From: PFJX01 sp040757575
GTDB taxonomy: Bacteria > Pseudomonadota > Gammaproteobacteria > Burkholderiales > Thiobacillaceae
Length of the DNA stretch: 64,000 bases
NCBI GenBank assembly: GCA_040757575.1
Contig: JBFLXA010000007.1
Location: forward strand, 62,001-126,000
Reading direction: 5' to 3'
This document shows, one piece after another, positions 8,091 through 15,494 of the stretch (the stretch's first letter is position 1; every line of letters begins with the position of its first letter). The notes under the pieces are model-generated. The model made no database searches and was not told the origin of the DNA. It saw nothing but the letters and a program-made list of their open reading frames with translations. Both the position numbers and the translations under genes were made by a program.

Positions 8091-8114
8091 TAACAAATTG
8101 TTATCAATATGTAA
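8091..8114 (+). promoter_or_regulatory. candidate activator-binding site upstream of cyn promoter
   Basis: Contains a perfect 13-base palindrome TAACAAATTGTTA (8091-8103) overlapping ATTGTTATCAATATGTAA (8097-8114), which nearly equals the motif upstream of osmC at 5966-5984. It is about 220 bases upstream of the -24 box and about 50 bases from the activator start codon, so it could serve both activation and autoregulation. Confidence 0.4.
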
Positions 8115-8300
8115 TCAGCCAATTCCATGGCCCCTTGTTTGCGCCTCGAACCCACTTGTGACCGGCTCCTGGAAATGCAATGTCAATAACAGGGCATAAG
8201 CCCCAAGCTGGCGCACAAAACCAGTGCATACCCTGCGAAATCCATGGGTCTCCCCCGCATGGATCATGCACCAAATCCTCGCGCCATCCAGGGAAATGAC

Positions 8301-8316
8301 CATTTGTTGACAAATG
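8301..8316. promoter_or_regulatory. inverted repeat near the cyn sigma-54 promoter
   Basis: CATTTG-TTGA-CAAATG, 6-bp arms with a 4-base centre, ending 18 bases upstream of the -24 box. It shares ATTTGTTRA with the reverse strand of the 8091 palindrome, so it may be a second, promoter-proximal protein-binding site. Confidence 0.3.
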
Positions 8317-8334
8317 GCTTAACAAAAACCCCAC

Positions 8335-8351
8335 TTGGCACGATTGCTGCT
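8335..8351 (+). promoter_or_regulatory. sigma-54 (RpoN) promoter of the cyn-like operon
   Basis: TTGGCACGATTGCTGCT: -24 element TTGGCACG, 4-base spacer, then CTGCT in place of TTGCW (one mismatch), GG to GC spacing of 10. Start of transcription would be near 8362, with GAGAGGAG at 8374-8381 and the ATG at 8389. A TTG open frame beginning at 8335 is inside this promoter and cannot be the true start. Confidence 0.8.
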
Positions 8352-8388
8352 GAATGTTGACCACATGTCCGTCGAGAGGAGTAGCACC

Positions 8389-9750
8389 ATGTCAGCATTC
8401 AAGAACCCCTTCAACGCCAAGATCACCCTGCACCGGGGCTGCACCTGCGGCCAGCATCACAGCCAGGAAGCCCACGACCGGGAAGAAGCCTTGAAGGGCG
8501 AGGAAGCCCACTTTGAGCGGGCAGTGGAATCCGCCGTGGTACGTGCCCTGTTCCCCGAAGACCAGACCCGCCGTGCCTTCCTCCAGGCCGTGGGTGCGGG
8601 GACTGCCCTGGCCGCCATTTCCGCCTTCTTCCCCCTGGACGCCATGAAGGCCATGGCCGCCGAGGGAGGCCCGCTGGAAAAGTCCGACCTGAAGATCGGC
8701 TTCCTGCCCATCACCTGCGCTACCCCCATCGTGGCGGCCGACCCCCTGGGCTTCTACGCCAAGCAGGGGCTGAACGTTTCCCTGATCAAGACCGCCGGCT
8801 GGGCGGTGGTGCGGGACAAGACCCTGGCGGGCGAATACGACGCCTCCCACATGCTGTCTCCCATGCCCCTGGCCATCTCCATGGGCCTGGGCGCCCAGGC
8901 CACGCCCATGGTGATCCCGGCCATCGAGAACGTGAACGGCAATGCCATCACCCTGGCGATGAAGCACAAGGACAGGCGGGACCCGAAGGACTGGAAAGGC
9001 ATGACCTTCGCCATTCCCTTCGAATACTCCATGCATAACTTCCTGCTGCGCCACTACCTGGCCGAGCATGGCGTGGACCCGGACAAGGACGTGCAGCTGC
9101 GGGTGCTGCCCCCGCCTGACATGGTGGCCAACCTGCGGGCCGGCAGCATCGATGGCTTCATCGTCGCGGAGCCCTTCAACCAGCGGGCCGTGTTCGACGG
9201 CGTGGGCTTCATCCACATGCTCACCAGCGAAATCTGGGACAAGCACCCCTGCTGTTCCTTTGCAGCCACCCAGGATTTCGTGAAGAAGAACCCCAATACC
9301 TTTGCCGCCCTGTTCCGGGCCATCGTCAACTCAACCATGCACTGCTCCGAGCAGGACAACCGCCTGTCCGTGGCAGAGGCCATCTACGGCCCCAAATACC
9401 TGAATCAGCCCAAGACCGTGCTGGAACAGGTGCTCACCGGCCGCTATGCGGACGGCCTGGGCAAGGTGCGCAACGATCCCAACCGCATCGACTTCGACCC
9501 CTTCCCCTGGCAGTCCATGGCGGTGTGGATGCTCACCCAGATGCAGCGCTGGGGCTACGTGAAGGGCGACGTGAACTACGCCCGGATCGCCGACCAGGTC
9601 TTCCTGGCCACCGACGCCCGCAAGCGCATGGCGGAACTGGGCTACACCGCCCCCAAAGGCAACAGCATGAAGCACTCCATCCTGGGCAAGACCTTCGATC
9701 CCTCCCGGGCCAAGGCCTACATGAAGTCCCTGCCCATGACCAAGGGTTGA
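8389..9750 (+). CDS. NrtA/CynA-like ABC transporter substrate-binding protein 1 (Tat-exported)
   Basis: 453-residue binding protein of the nitrate/cyanate/bicarbonate (NrtA-CmpA-CynA) family, delivering its ligand to the permease encoded downstream. The core starts near residue 95 (SDLKIGFLPITCATPIV) and has the family's AGWAVVRDKTLAGEYDASHML segment. Residues 60-66 (TRRAFLQ) and the following hydrophobic stretch look like a Tat signal. Unusually the Tat motif is preceded by about 60 residues that include CTCGQHHS (18-25), a possible metal-binding motif. Start ATG 8389 is set by GAGAGGAG 7 bases upstream. First gene of the sigma-54 operon; closely similar to the next gene, so a tandem duplication. 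Cyanate as ligand is inferred from cynS. Confidence 0.88.
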   Translation: MSAFKNPFNAKITLHRGCTCGQHHSQEAHDREEALKGEEAHFERAVESAVVRALFPEDQTRRAFLQAVGAGTALAAISAFFPLDAMKAMAAEGGPLEKSDLKIGFLPITCATPIVAADPLGFYAKQGLNVSLIKTAGWAVVRDKTLAGEYDASHMLSPMPLAISMGLGAQATPMVIPAIENVNGNAITLAMKHKDRRDPKDWKGMTFAIPFEYSMHNFLLRHYLAEHGVDPDKDVQLRVLPPPDMVANLRAGSIDGFIVAEPFNQRAVFDGVGFIHMLTSEIWDKHPCCSFAATQDFVKKNPNTFAALFRAIVNSTMHCSEQDNRLSVAEAIYGPKYLNQPKTVLEQVLTGRYADGLGKVRNDPNRIDFDPFPWQSMAVWMLTQMQRWGYVKGDVNYARIADQVFLATDARKRMAELGYTAPKGNSMKHSILGKTFDPSRAKAYMKSLPMTKG

Positions 9751-9804
9751 ACCTTCTTTTGATTGTCCCGTAGTCCGCCCCTACCCCACTCCAGGAGACA
9801 CATC

Positions 9805-11172
9805 ATGTCCATGTTCAAGAACCCCTTCGATTCCCGCATCCGGCTGGGGGGCTGTTCCTGTGGCAAGCACCATAGCCAGGCCGAGCACGACGCCGCCCAT
9901 GTCCAGGAAAAGCTGGATGACGAAGCCGCCCTGAACCGGGCCGTGGAATCCGCCGTGGTGCGGGCCCTGTTCCCGGTGGATGCCGACCGGCGCAACTTCA
10001 TCCGCGCAGTGGGGGCGGGCACCGCCCTGGCGGCCATCTCCAGCTTCCTGCCCCTGGATTCCCTGAAGGCCATGGCGGCCGAAAAGGGCCCCCTGGAGAA
10101 GAAGGACCTGAAGATCGGGTTCGTGCCCATCACCTGCTCCACCCCCCTCATCATGGCCCACCCCATGGGCTTCTACGCCAAGGAAGGCCTGGATGTGCAG
10201 GTCATCAAGACCGCCGGCTGGGCCCTGGTGCGGGACAAGGTGCTGAACAAGGAATACGACGCCTCCCACATGCTCTCCCCCATGCCCATCGCCGCCAGCC
10301 TGGGCCTGGGCAGCAAGCCGGACCCCACCTATGTGGCCACCATCCAGAACATCAATGGCCAGGCCATCACCCTGCACCTGAAGCACAAGGACAAGAAGGA
10401 CGACCCCTCCAAGTGGAAGGGCATGAAGTTCGCCGTGCCTTTCGACTACTCCATGCACAACCTGTTGTTGCGCTACTACCTGGCAGAGCATGGCGTGGAC
10501 CCGGACAAGGACGTGCAGATTTCCGTGGTGCCCCCGCCGGAGATGGTTGCCAACCTCAGGGCCGGCAACCTGGACGGCTACCTGGGGCCGGAGCCCTTCA
10601 ACCAGCGGGCCGTATATGAAGGCGTGGGCTTCATCCACATCCTTTCAAAAGACCTTTGGGAAGGCCACCCCTGCTGTGCCTTCGGCGTGACAGGCAAGTT
10701 TGTAAAGGAGAACCCCAACACCTTCGCCGCCCTGTTCCGGGCCATCGCCAGCGCCACGGCCTATGCCCACAAGCCCGAAAACCGCAAGGAGATCGTCAAG
10801 GCCATCGCCCCGGCGGGCTACCTGAACCAGCCGGAGATCGTGCTGGAACAGGTGATGACCGGACGGTACGCCGACGGCCTGGGCAACATCATCAACGCGC
10901 CGGAACGGGCCGACTTCGACCCCTTCCCCTGGAATTCCATGGCGGTGTGGATCCTCACCCAGATGAAGCGCTGGGGCTACATCAAGGGTGACGTGAACTA
11001 CAAGCAGGTGGCGGAGCAGATTTTCCTCGCCACCGACGCCCGCAAGCGCCTCACGGACATGGGCCTTCCCGCGCCCAAGACCAACTACGCCAAGCACACC
11101 ATCATGGGCAAGGTGTTCGATCCGGCCCAACCTGATGCTTACCTGAAATCCTTCAAGATCCGGAGGACCTGA
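9805..11172 (+). CDS. NrtA/CynA-like ABC transporter substrate-binding protein 2 (Tat-exported)
   Basis: 455-residue paralogue of the preceding protein, with the same N-terminal FKNPF start, CSCGKHHS motif (residues 17-24), Tat-like DRRNFIRAVGAG segment (61-72) and NrtA-like core (DLKIGFVPITCSTPL). The differences are spread along the whole length, so the two copies may bind different ligands or have different affinities rather than being a recent duplicate. AGGAG lies 9 bases before the ATG. The stop is 2 bases before the permease start. The two binding proteins share one permease and one ATPase. Confidence 0.88.
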   Translation: MSMFKNPFDSRIRLGGCSCGKHHSQAEHDAAHVQEKLDDEAALNRAVESAVVRALFPVDADRRNFIRAVGAGTALAAISSFLPLDSLKAMAAEKGPLEKKDLKIGFVPITCSTPLIMAHPMGFYAKEGLDVQVIKTAGWALVRDKVLNKEYDASHMLSPMPIAASLGLGSKPDPTYVATIQNINGQAITLHLKHKDKKDDPSKWKGMKFAVPFDYSMHNLLLRYYLAEHGVDPDKDVQISVVPPPEMVANLRAGNLDGYLGPEPFNQRAVYEGVGFIHILSKDLWEGHPCCAFGVTGKFVKENPNTFAALFRAIASATAYAHKPENRKEIVKAIAPAGYLNQPEIVLEQVMTGRYADGLGNIINAPERADFDPFPWNSMAVWILTQMKRWGYIKGDVNYKQVAEQIFLATDARKRLTDMGLPAPKTNYAKHTIMGKVFDPAQPDAYLKSFKIRRT

Positions 11173-11174
11173 TC

Positions 11175-12011
11175 ATGATCAAGTCATTGCCTCTACGCTC
11201 CACCATCGTATCCCTGCTGATCTTCTTCAGCTTCCTGTTGGTCTGGCACTTGGCCACCCTACCCAAGGAGGCCGCCTTGCAAGGGGTGGATGCCGAGTAC
11301 GCAGCCCTGATGGGTGGTGCCGTCCAGCAGTCCAACGTGCCGGGTCCCCTGGACGTGGGCCAGACCTTCTGGGAAAAGCTCTCGGACCCCTTCTATGACA
11401 ACGGCCCCAACGACAAGGGCATCGGCATCCAGCTGGCCTACTCCCTGGGTCGGGTACTGCTGGGCTTCGCCCTGGCGGTGGCGGTGGCCGTGCCCCTGGG
11501 CTTCGTCATCGGCATGTCGCCGGTGATGCGGGGGGCCCTGGACCCCTTCATCCAGGTGTTGAAACCCATCTCGCCCCTGGCCTGGATGCCGCTCGCCCTC
11601 TACACCATCAAGGATTCGGGCATTTCCTCCATCTTCGTCATCTTCATCTGCTCCATCTGGCCCATGCTCATCAACACGGCCCACGGCGTGGCCACGGTGA
11701 AGAAGGACTGGCTGAACGTGGCCAAGACCCTGGAGGTGAATCCCTTCCGCACCGCCATGCAGGTGATCCTGCCCGCCGCCGCGCCCACCATCCTCACCGG
11801 CATGCGCATCTCCATGGGCATCGCCTGGCTGGTCATCGTCGCCGCCGAGATGCTGGTGGGGGGCACGGGCATCGGCTACTTCGTGTGGAACGAGTGGAAC
11901 AACCTCTCTCTGGCCAACGTGATCTTCGCCATCCTCATGATCGGCCTGGTGGGCATGGCCCTGGACATGGTGTTCGGCGGCCTGCTGAAGCTGGTCACCT
12001 ACCGCGAATAA
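11175..12011 (+). CDS. ABC transporter permease, NrtB/CynB-like
   Basis: 278-residue inner-membrane permease of the nitrate/sulfonate/taurine class. About six hydrophobic helices are visible: an N-terminal one (TIVSLLIFFSFLLVW), two in the middle (VLLGFALAVAVAVPLGFVIG and IFVIFICSIWPMLIN), and two near the end (GIAWLVIVAAEMLVGG, VIFAILMIGLVGMALDMVF). The EAA loop that docks on the ATPase is KTLEVNPFRTAMQVILPAAAP. The start codon follows the previous stop by 2 bases, so translation is probably coupled. Substrate cannot be read from the permease. Confidence 0.92.
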   Translation: MIKSLPLRSTIVSLLIFFSFLLVWHLATLPKEAALQGVDAEYAALMGGAVQQSNVPGPLDVGQTFWEKLSDPFYDNGPNDKGIGIQLAYSLGRVLLGFALAVAVAVPLGFVIGMSPVMRGALDPFIQVLKPISPLAWMPLALYTIKDSGISSIFVIFICSIWPMLINTAHGVATVKKDWLNVAKTLEVNPFRTAMQVILPAAAPTILTGMRISMGIAWLVIVAAEMLVGGTGIGYFVWNEWNNLSLANVIFAILMIGLVGMALDMVFGGLLKLVTYRE

Positions 12012-12034
12012 CACTGAAGACAAGGAATCGAATC

Positions 12035-12961
12035 ATGCAACCCTCCTCATTCCTCAAGATTGAAGGCCTGGCCAAGGTTTACCCGGCGGCCTCCGGCGGT
12101 AAGCCCCTGACGGTGTTCGAAGACATCCATTTCAGCATCGAAAAAGGCGAGTTCGTCTGCATCATCGGCCACTCCGGCTGCGGCAAGTCCACCATCCTTA
12201 ACGCCCTGGCGGGGCTGGAGGAATCCTCTGCCGGCGTGGTCATCATGGACGGCCGGGAAGTCTCCGGCCCCAGCCTGGACCGGGGCGTGGTGTTCCAGAG
12301 CCACGCGCTGATGCCCTGGATGTCGGTCATGCAGAACATCGCCTTTGCCGTGAAATCCCGCTGGCCGGACTGGAGCAAGGAGCAGGTGCAGGCCCAGTGC
12401 CAGAAGTACATCGACCTGGTGCACCTGACGGGCAACGAGCACAAGAAGCCGGCGGAGCTGTCCGGCGGCATGAAGCAGCGGGTAGGCATCGCCCGGGCCT
12501 TTTCCATCGAGCCCAAGATGCTGCTCATGGACGAGCCCTTCGGCGCCCTGGACGCATTGACCCGGGGCGTGATCCAGGATGAACTGCTGAATATCTGCGC
12601 CGAGACCCGCCAGACCATCTTCATGATCACCCATGACGTGGACGAAGCCATCCTGCTGGCGGACAAGATCGTGCTGATGACCAACGGCCCAGAGGCCAAG
12701 ATCGCCGAGATCGTGGTCAACACGATGCCCCGGAACCGCAGCAGGCATGACATGCACAAGCACCCCCACTACTACCGGATCCGCAACCACCTGGTGGATT
12801 TCCTGGTGAGCCGCTCCAAGCTGCTGCGGGAGGAAACCCCCGCCGGCTACGATGCCAAGCACCCGCCTCAGGTGCGCCCGGGCCTTGAGCCGGACCCGGA
12901 CACCATCCAGGAGGGCGAGCGGGTGCGCCACCTGCATCACCCCATGCCCGCCGCCGCCTGA
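12035..12961 (+). CDS. ABC transporter ATP-binding protein, NrtD/CynD-like
   Basis: 308-residue ATPase energising the transporter. Walker A GHSGCGKST (about residue 47), signature LSGGMKQR (about 145), Walker B MLLMDEPF (about 166) and the H-loop MITHDVDEA are all present. The C-terminal extension of about 60 residues beyond the ATPase core (HDMHKHPHYYRIRNHLVDF) matches the NrtD/CmpD subgroup. The true start is the ATG at 12035, with AAGGAA upstream and a 23-base gap after the permease. It lies in the sigma-54 operon. Confidence 0.93.
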   Translation: MQPSSFLKIEGLAKVYPAASGGKPLTVFEDIHFSIEKGEFVCIIGHSGCGKSTILNALAGLEESSAGVVIMDGREVSGPSLDRGVVFQSHALMPWMSVMQNIAFAVKSRWPDWSKEQVQAQCQKYIDLVHLTGNEHKKPAELSGGMKQRVGIARAFSIEPKMLLMDEPFGALDALTRGVIQDELLNICAETRQTIFMITHDVDEAILLADKIVLMTNGPEAKIAEIVVNTMPRNRSRHDMHKHPHYYRIRNHLVDFLVSRSKLLREETPAGYDAKHPPQVRPGLEPDPDTIQEGERVRHLHHPMPAAA

Positions 12962-12983
12962 ACAAGGCCTGACGATTTCCTGA

Positions 12984-13052
12984 CCGATCGGGCTGAGCCA
13001 GTCGAAGCCCAAGTTGATTCCCAACCGTTCGGGCTAAGCCAGTCGAAGCCCA
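12984..13052. repeat. two direct copies of a 28-bp intergenic repeat
   Basis: Copies at 12984-13011 and 13025-13052 start CCGATCGGGCTGAGCC and CCGTTCGGGCTAAGCC and differ at two positions only, 41 bases apart. They are related to the repeat at 6142. They fill most of the gap between the ATPase gene and cynS, so they will be in the transcript if cynS is read from the operon promoter. Confidence 0.75.
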
Positions 13053-13072
13053 CGTTTTCCAGGAGTACCACC

Positions 13073-13516
13073 ATGAACCGACTCGACGTTACAGAACTGA
13101 TCATCACCAAGAAGCTCGAAAAGGGCATCAAGTGGGAGGACATCGCCAAGGCCGTGGGCCAGAGCAAGGAGTGGACCACCGCCGGCTGCCTGGGCCAGAT
13201 GACCTTCACCGCCGAACAGGCCAAGGCCATCGGCGACATCCTCGACCTGCCCGCCGAAGCCGTGACCCAGCTGCAAGTGGTGCCCTACAAGGGCGCCCTG
13301 CCCTCCGCCGTGCCCACGGACCCCCTGATCTACCGTTTCTATGAACTGATCATGGTCTACGGCACCACCATCAAGAGCCTGATCCATGAAGAGTTCGGCG
13401 ACGGCATCATGAGCGCCATCGACTTCTCCATGGACATCAGCCGCATCCCCGACCCCAAGGGCGACCGGGTGAATATCGTGCTGAACGGCAAATTCCTGCC
13501 CTACAAGATGTACTGA
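13073..13516 (+). CDS. cynS: cyanate hydratase (cyanase)
   Basis: Decomposes cyanate with bicarbonate to ammonia and carbon dioxide (via carbamate), giving nitrogen and detoxifying cyanate in the cytoplasm. The 147-residue length fits the family (E. coli 156). The N-terminal helical, DNA-binding-like domain (residues 1-80) is followed by the catalytic domain: the Arg and Glu of YRFYELIM and the Ser of GIMSAIDFS correspond to the known catalytic Arg96, Glu99 and Ser122. AGGAG lies 7-8 bases before the ATG. It follows the ABC transporter genes after a 111-base gap holding two repeats, and its presence is the main reason to read the transporter as cyanate-related. Confidence 0.97.
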   Translation: MNRLDVTELIITKKLEKGIKWEDIAKAVGQSKEWTTAGCLGQMTFTAEQAKAIGDILDLPAEAVTQLQVVPYKGALPSAVPTDPLIYRFYELIMVYGTTIKSLIHEEFGDGIMSAIDFSMDISRIPDPKGDRVNIVLNGKFLPYKMY

Positions 13517-13525
13517 TGTGCAGCC

Positions 13526-13549
13526 CCCTTCCCCCACCGGGGGGAAGGG
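13526..13549. terminator. hairpin after cynS
   Basis: CCCTTCCCCC / GGGGGAAGGG, a 10-bp stem with a 4-base ACCG loop, 10 bases beyond the cynS stop. No U tract follows, so it may mark the end of the operon only with Rho help. Confidence 0.45.
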
Positions 13550-13652
13550 CGGGGGGGATGAGGGAGCCCGGCAGGCGTCCCCATCCCCGCTTGGCCATGC
13601 AGTGCAGGTTTCGCTAAGCTAGGCGCGTCCCCATTCATTGAGTCTTGGCACC

Positions 13653-14285
13653 ATGATCCGGCCCCTGGCCTGCCTGCTGCTCCTGACGTGCCTGGCCCCT
13701 GCCCTGGCCGCTCGGCCCGCCAGCAACCGCGTCACCTTCCAGTTGGGTACCCTGGCCATCGACCACACCAAGTCCATCGCCGAGATCACCCAGGCCCAAG
13801 CCCAGGGGGGCTTCAAGGCCCTGCCCGGCAACGACGTGGGTCTGGGGCTGTACCAGAACCCGGTGAGCACCACCCTGGAAGTGAAGGTGGAAGCTTCAGG
13901 CCCCCTGCGCCTGACCACCCTCATCAAGACTGCGCCGGTAATTTACGTGGCCCGGGAGTTCCCCAAGGACAGTTGCGCCTACCAACTGATCCTGAAACAC
14001 GAGTGGCAGCATTACCTCTACGACCGGGAAGTGCTGCGCCGCATGCCGGACGAGGTACGCGCCCTGACCGTGGATTTGTTCGACACCCCCCGCCCCGCCA
14101 CCCAGGTAGAACTGGACCGGGCCCGGCAGGTGTTCATGCAGCGCTTCAAGCATGTTTACGAAAGCCTGTCCTTCCCGCTCCACATCCGCATCGACAGCCC
14201 GGCGGCCTACGCGGAACTGGCGGCGCAATGCGGCGGAGAAATCGGCAAGCGCCTGGCGGGTAACCCAGCCACCCCCAGCCCTTGA
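13653..14285 (+). CDS. secreted protein with HExxH motif, DUF922-like putative metallopeptidase
   Basis: 210-residue protein starting with a clear Sec signal peptide (MIRPLACLLLLTCLAPALAA). Residues 116-120 read HEWQH, an HExxH zinc-binding motif within KHEWQHYLYDREV; the neighbouring conserved Cys (DSCAYQL) and a late Cys (AAQCGGE) could pair in the periplasm. Function is not established; a zinc peptidase or a structural derivative is possible. I choose the ATG at 13653, since the upstream TTG at 13638 would add five residues before the signal peptide. It converges on the FIST gene and seems transcribed alone. Confidence 0.65.
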   Translation: MIRPLACLLLLTCLAPALAARPASNRVTFQLGTLAIDHTKSIAEITQAQAQGGFKALPGNDVGLGLYQNPVSTTLEVKVEASGPLRLTTLIKTAPVIYVAREFPKDSCAYQLILKHEWQHYLYDREVLRRMPDEVRALTVDLFDTPRPATQVELDRARQVFMQRFKHVYESLSFPLHIRIDSPAAYAELAAQCGGEIGKRLAGNPATPSP

Positions 14286-14318
14286 CGGAATAAGACAAAA
14301 CCCGGGCAGGAGCCGGCG

Positions 14319-15458
14319 TCAGCGGCGGGCGCAGACCAGGCAGGCGTTGTGGAACTGGGGAAAACCCACCTCTTCCAGAGTGGCGATCTCGCCCAGGGAC
14401 AAGGCCCCGGACAGAGGGCCGGCCCCGCTGGCCGCCTGCAAATGCACAATCTCCCGGGCCGCGTCCTCCGCACCAAAGTGCAAGCGACGACCCGCACAGT
14501 AGAAAGCCAGCAGGGGGGATGAGTTGCCTGGCGGATTGACCATGCTGGTCTGGACAATCTGGTCCACGCAATCGCTCTCTTCCAGCCCCGGGGCCCGTAG
14601 CAACCACAGTCGGGAATAGGGTGGCACCTCGCCCACACAAAACAGGGAACCGTCTTCGTTGAAGGCCACGGGGATACGCACCAGCACATCCAGGGCGCTG
14701 ATCAGGCCAAGGGGGTAATGGACGGCATAGTCATAGAAATTCTCGTGGGTGAGATCGATGCCGTACTCCTTGCCCACCATTTCCCGATAGACATCGAAGG
14801 CCGGCCGGCCGTTGATGAAGTCCACCCGGTTGCCCGAAGCGGAAGTGGCCATCATCTCTGTCCGGGATACCGGATACCCGTGCTTTGCCACTACGCGGGT
14901 CGCCGCCGGCAACACGAAACCCAGCACGCCGTTGCCCACGCAACGGTCCCGGTCGAACAGGCAGGGCATGGGTTGGAAGGTCTCGCTGCCGGCATTGACG
15001 CCGCTGTAGCCCACAGACGAACCCAGGTGCATGAACAGTTCCGACAGGCACGTGGCGATGTTGGGCAGCAGGGCATCGAACACCAGGAACACCGTGGGCG
15101 TGGCCTCGCCTTGAGGGGACAGGGGTTGGAGATGGGGTTGTACAGACTTCACCAGATCCTGGGTCGCCCCCGGACGCAACATGTCTTCGAGGAGGAAGCT
15201 GGCGGGCATGTGGTTGAAACGCAGCACCCAGGCCCCCCGCTGCAAAAAGCCCGTTTCGCTCACCAGGGCGGGGAACACGGCTCCCATCAAGGGCACGTCC
15301 AGCGACCGGCAGACCGCCTGGATATCCGGAATCCGGTGCTGCTCCGCCACCGGCAACAACACCCATATGCCCATCTCTGGCCACTGCCCGCGCCAGCCGG
15401 CCAGGAGGTCCGGCAAAGTATCGAAATCATCCTGGAGCAGGTGTTGGTCGTCGATCAT
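14319..15458 (-). CDS. FIST domain protein (small-ligand sensor)
   Basis: 379-residue protein matching the FIST_N plus FIST_C architecture, a sensory module thought to bind small ligands such as amino acids and usually linked to signalling proteins. The N-terminal part holds GIWVLLPVAEQ and PLMGAVFPALVSE; the middle has a family-typical HLGSSVGYSGVNAGSETFQP segment with the CLFDRDRCVGNGVLGFVL strand; the C-terminal half has VDVINGRPAFDVYREM-like features and ends with FHNACLVCARR. No kinase or cyclase domain is attached. It is separated from the deacetylase gene by 36 bases and probably shares its transcript. Ligand and partner are unknown. Confidence 0.75.
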   Translation of the reverse strand: MIDDQHLLQDDFDTLPDLLAGWRGQWPEMGIWVLLPVAEQHRIPDIQAVCRSLDVPLMGAVFPALVSETGFLQRGAWVLRFNHMPASFLLEDMLRPGATQDLVKSVQPHLQPLSPQGEATPTVFLVFDALLPNIATCLSELFMHLGSSVGYSGVNAGSETFQPMPCLFDRDRCVGNGVLGFVLPAATRVVAKHGYPVSRTEMMATSASGNRVDFINGRPAFDVYREMVGKEYGIDLTHENFYDYAVHYPLGLISALDVLVRIPVAFNEDGSLFCVGEVPPYSRLWLLRAPGLEESDCVDQIVQTSMVNPPGNSSPLLAFYCAGRRLHFGAEDAAREIVHLQAASGAGPLSGALSLGEIATLEEVGFPQFHNACLVCARR

Positions 15459-15494
15459 GTGGACTCACAAGGGGATGACAGAGGCATTCTAGCC

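Noticed and set aside
8335..8388. TTG start at 8335 giving an 18-residue longer binding protein
   Set aside because: The TTG is the first base triplet of the sigma-54 -24 box, and the ATG at 8389 has a near-perfect Shine-Dalgarno; the transcript would start after the TTG.
12961..13072. Small open frame through the repeats upstream of cynS
   Set aside because: Its translation is made by the two direct repeats and has no start context; the repeats explain the open frame.
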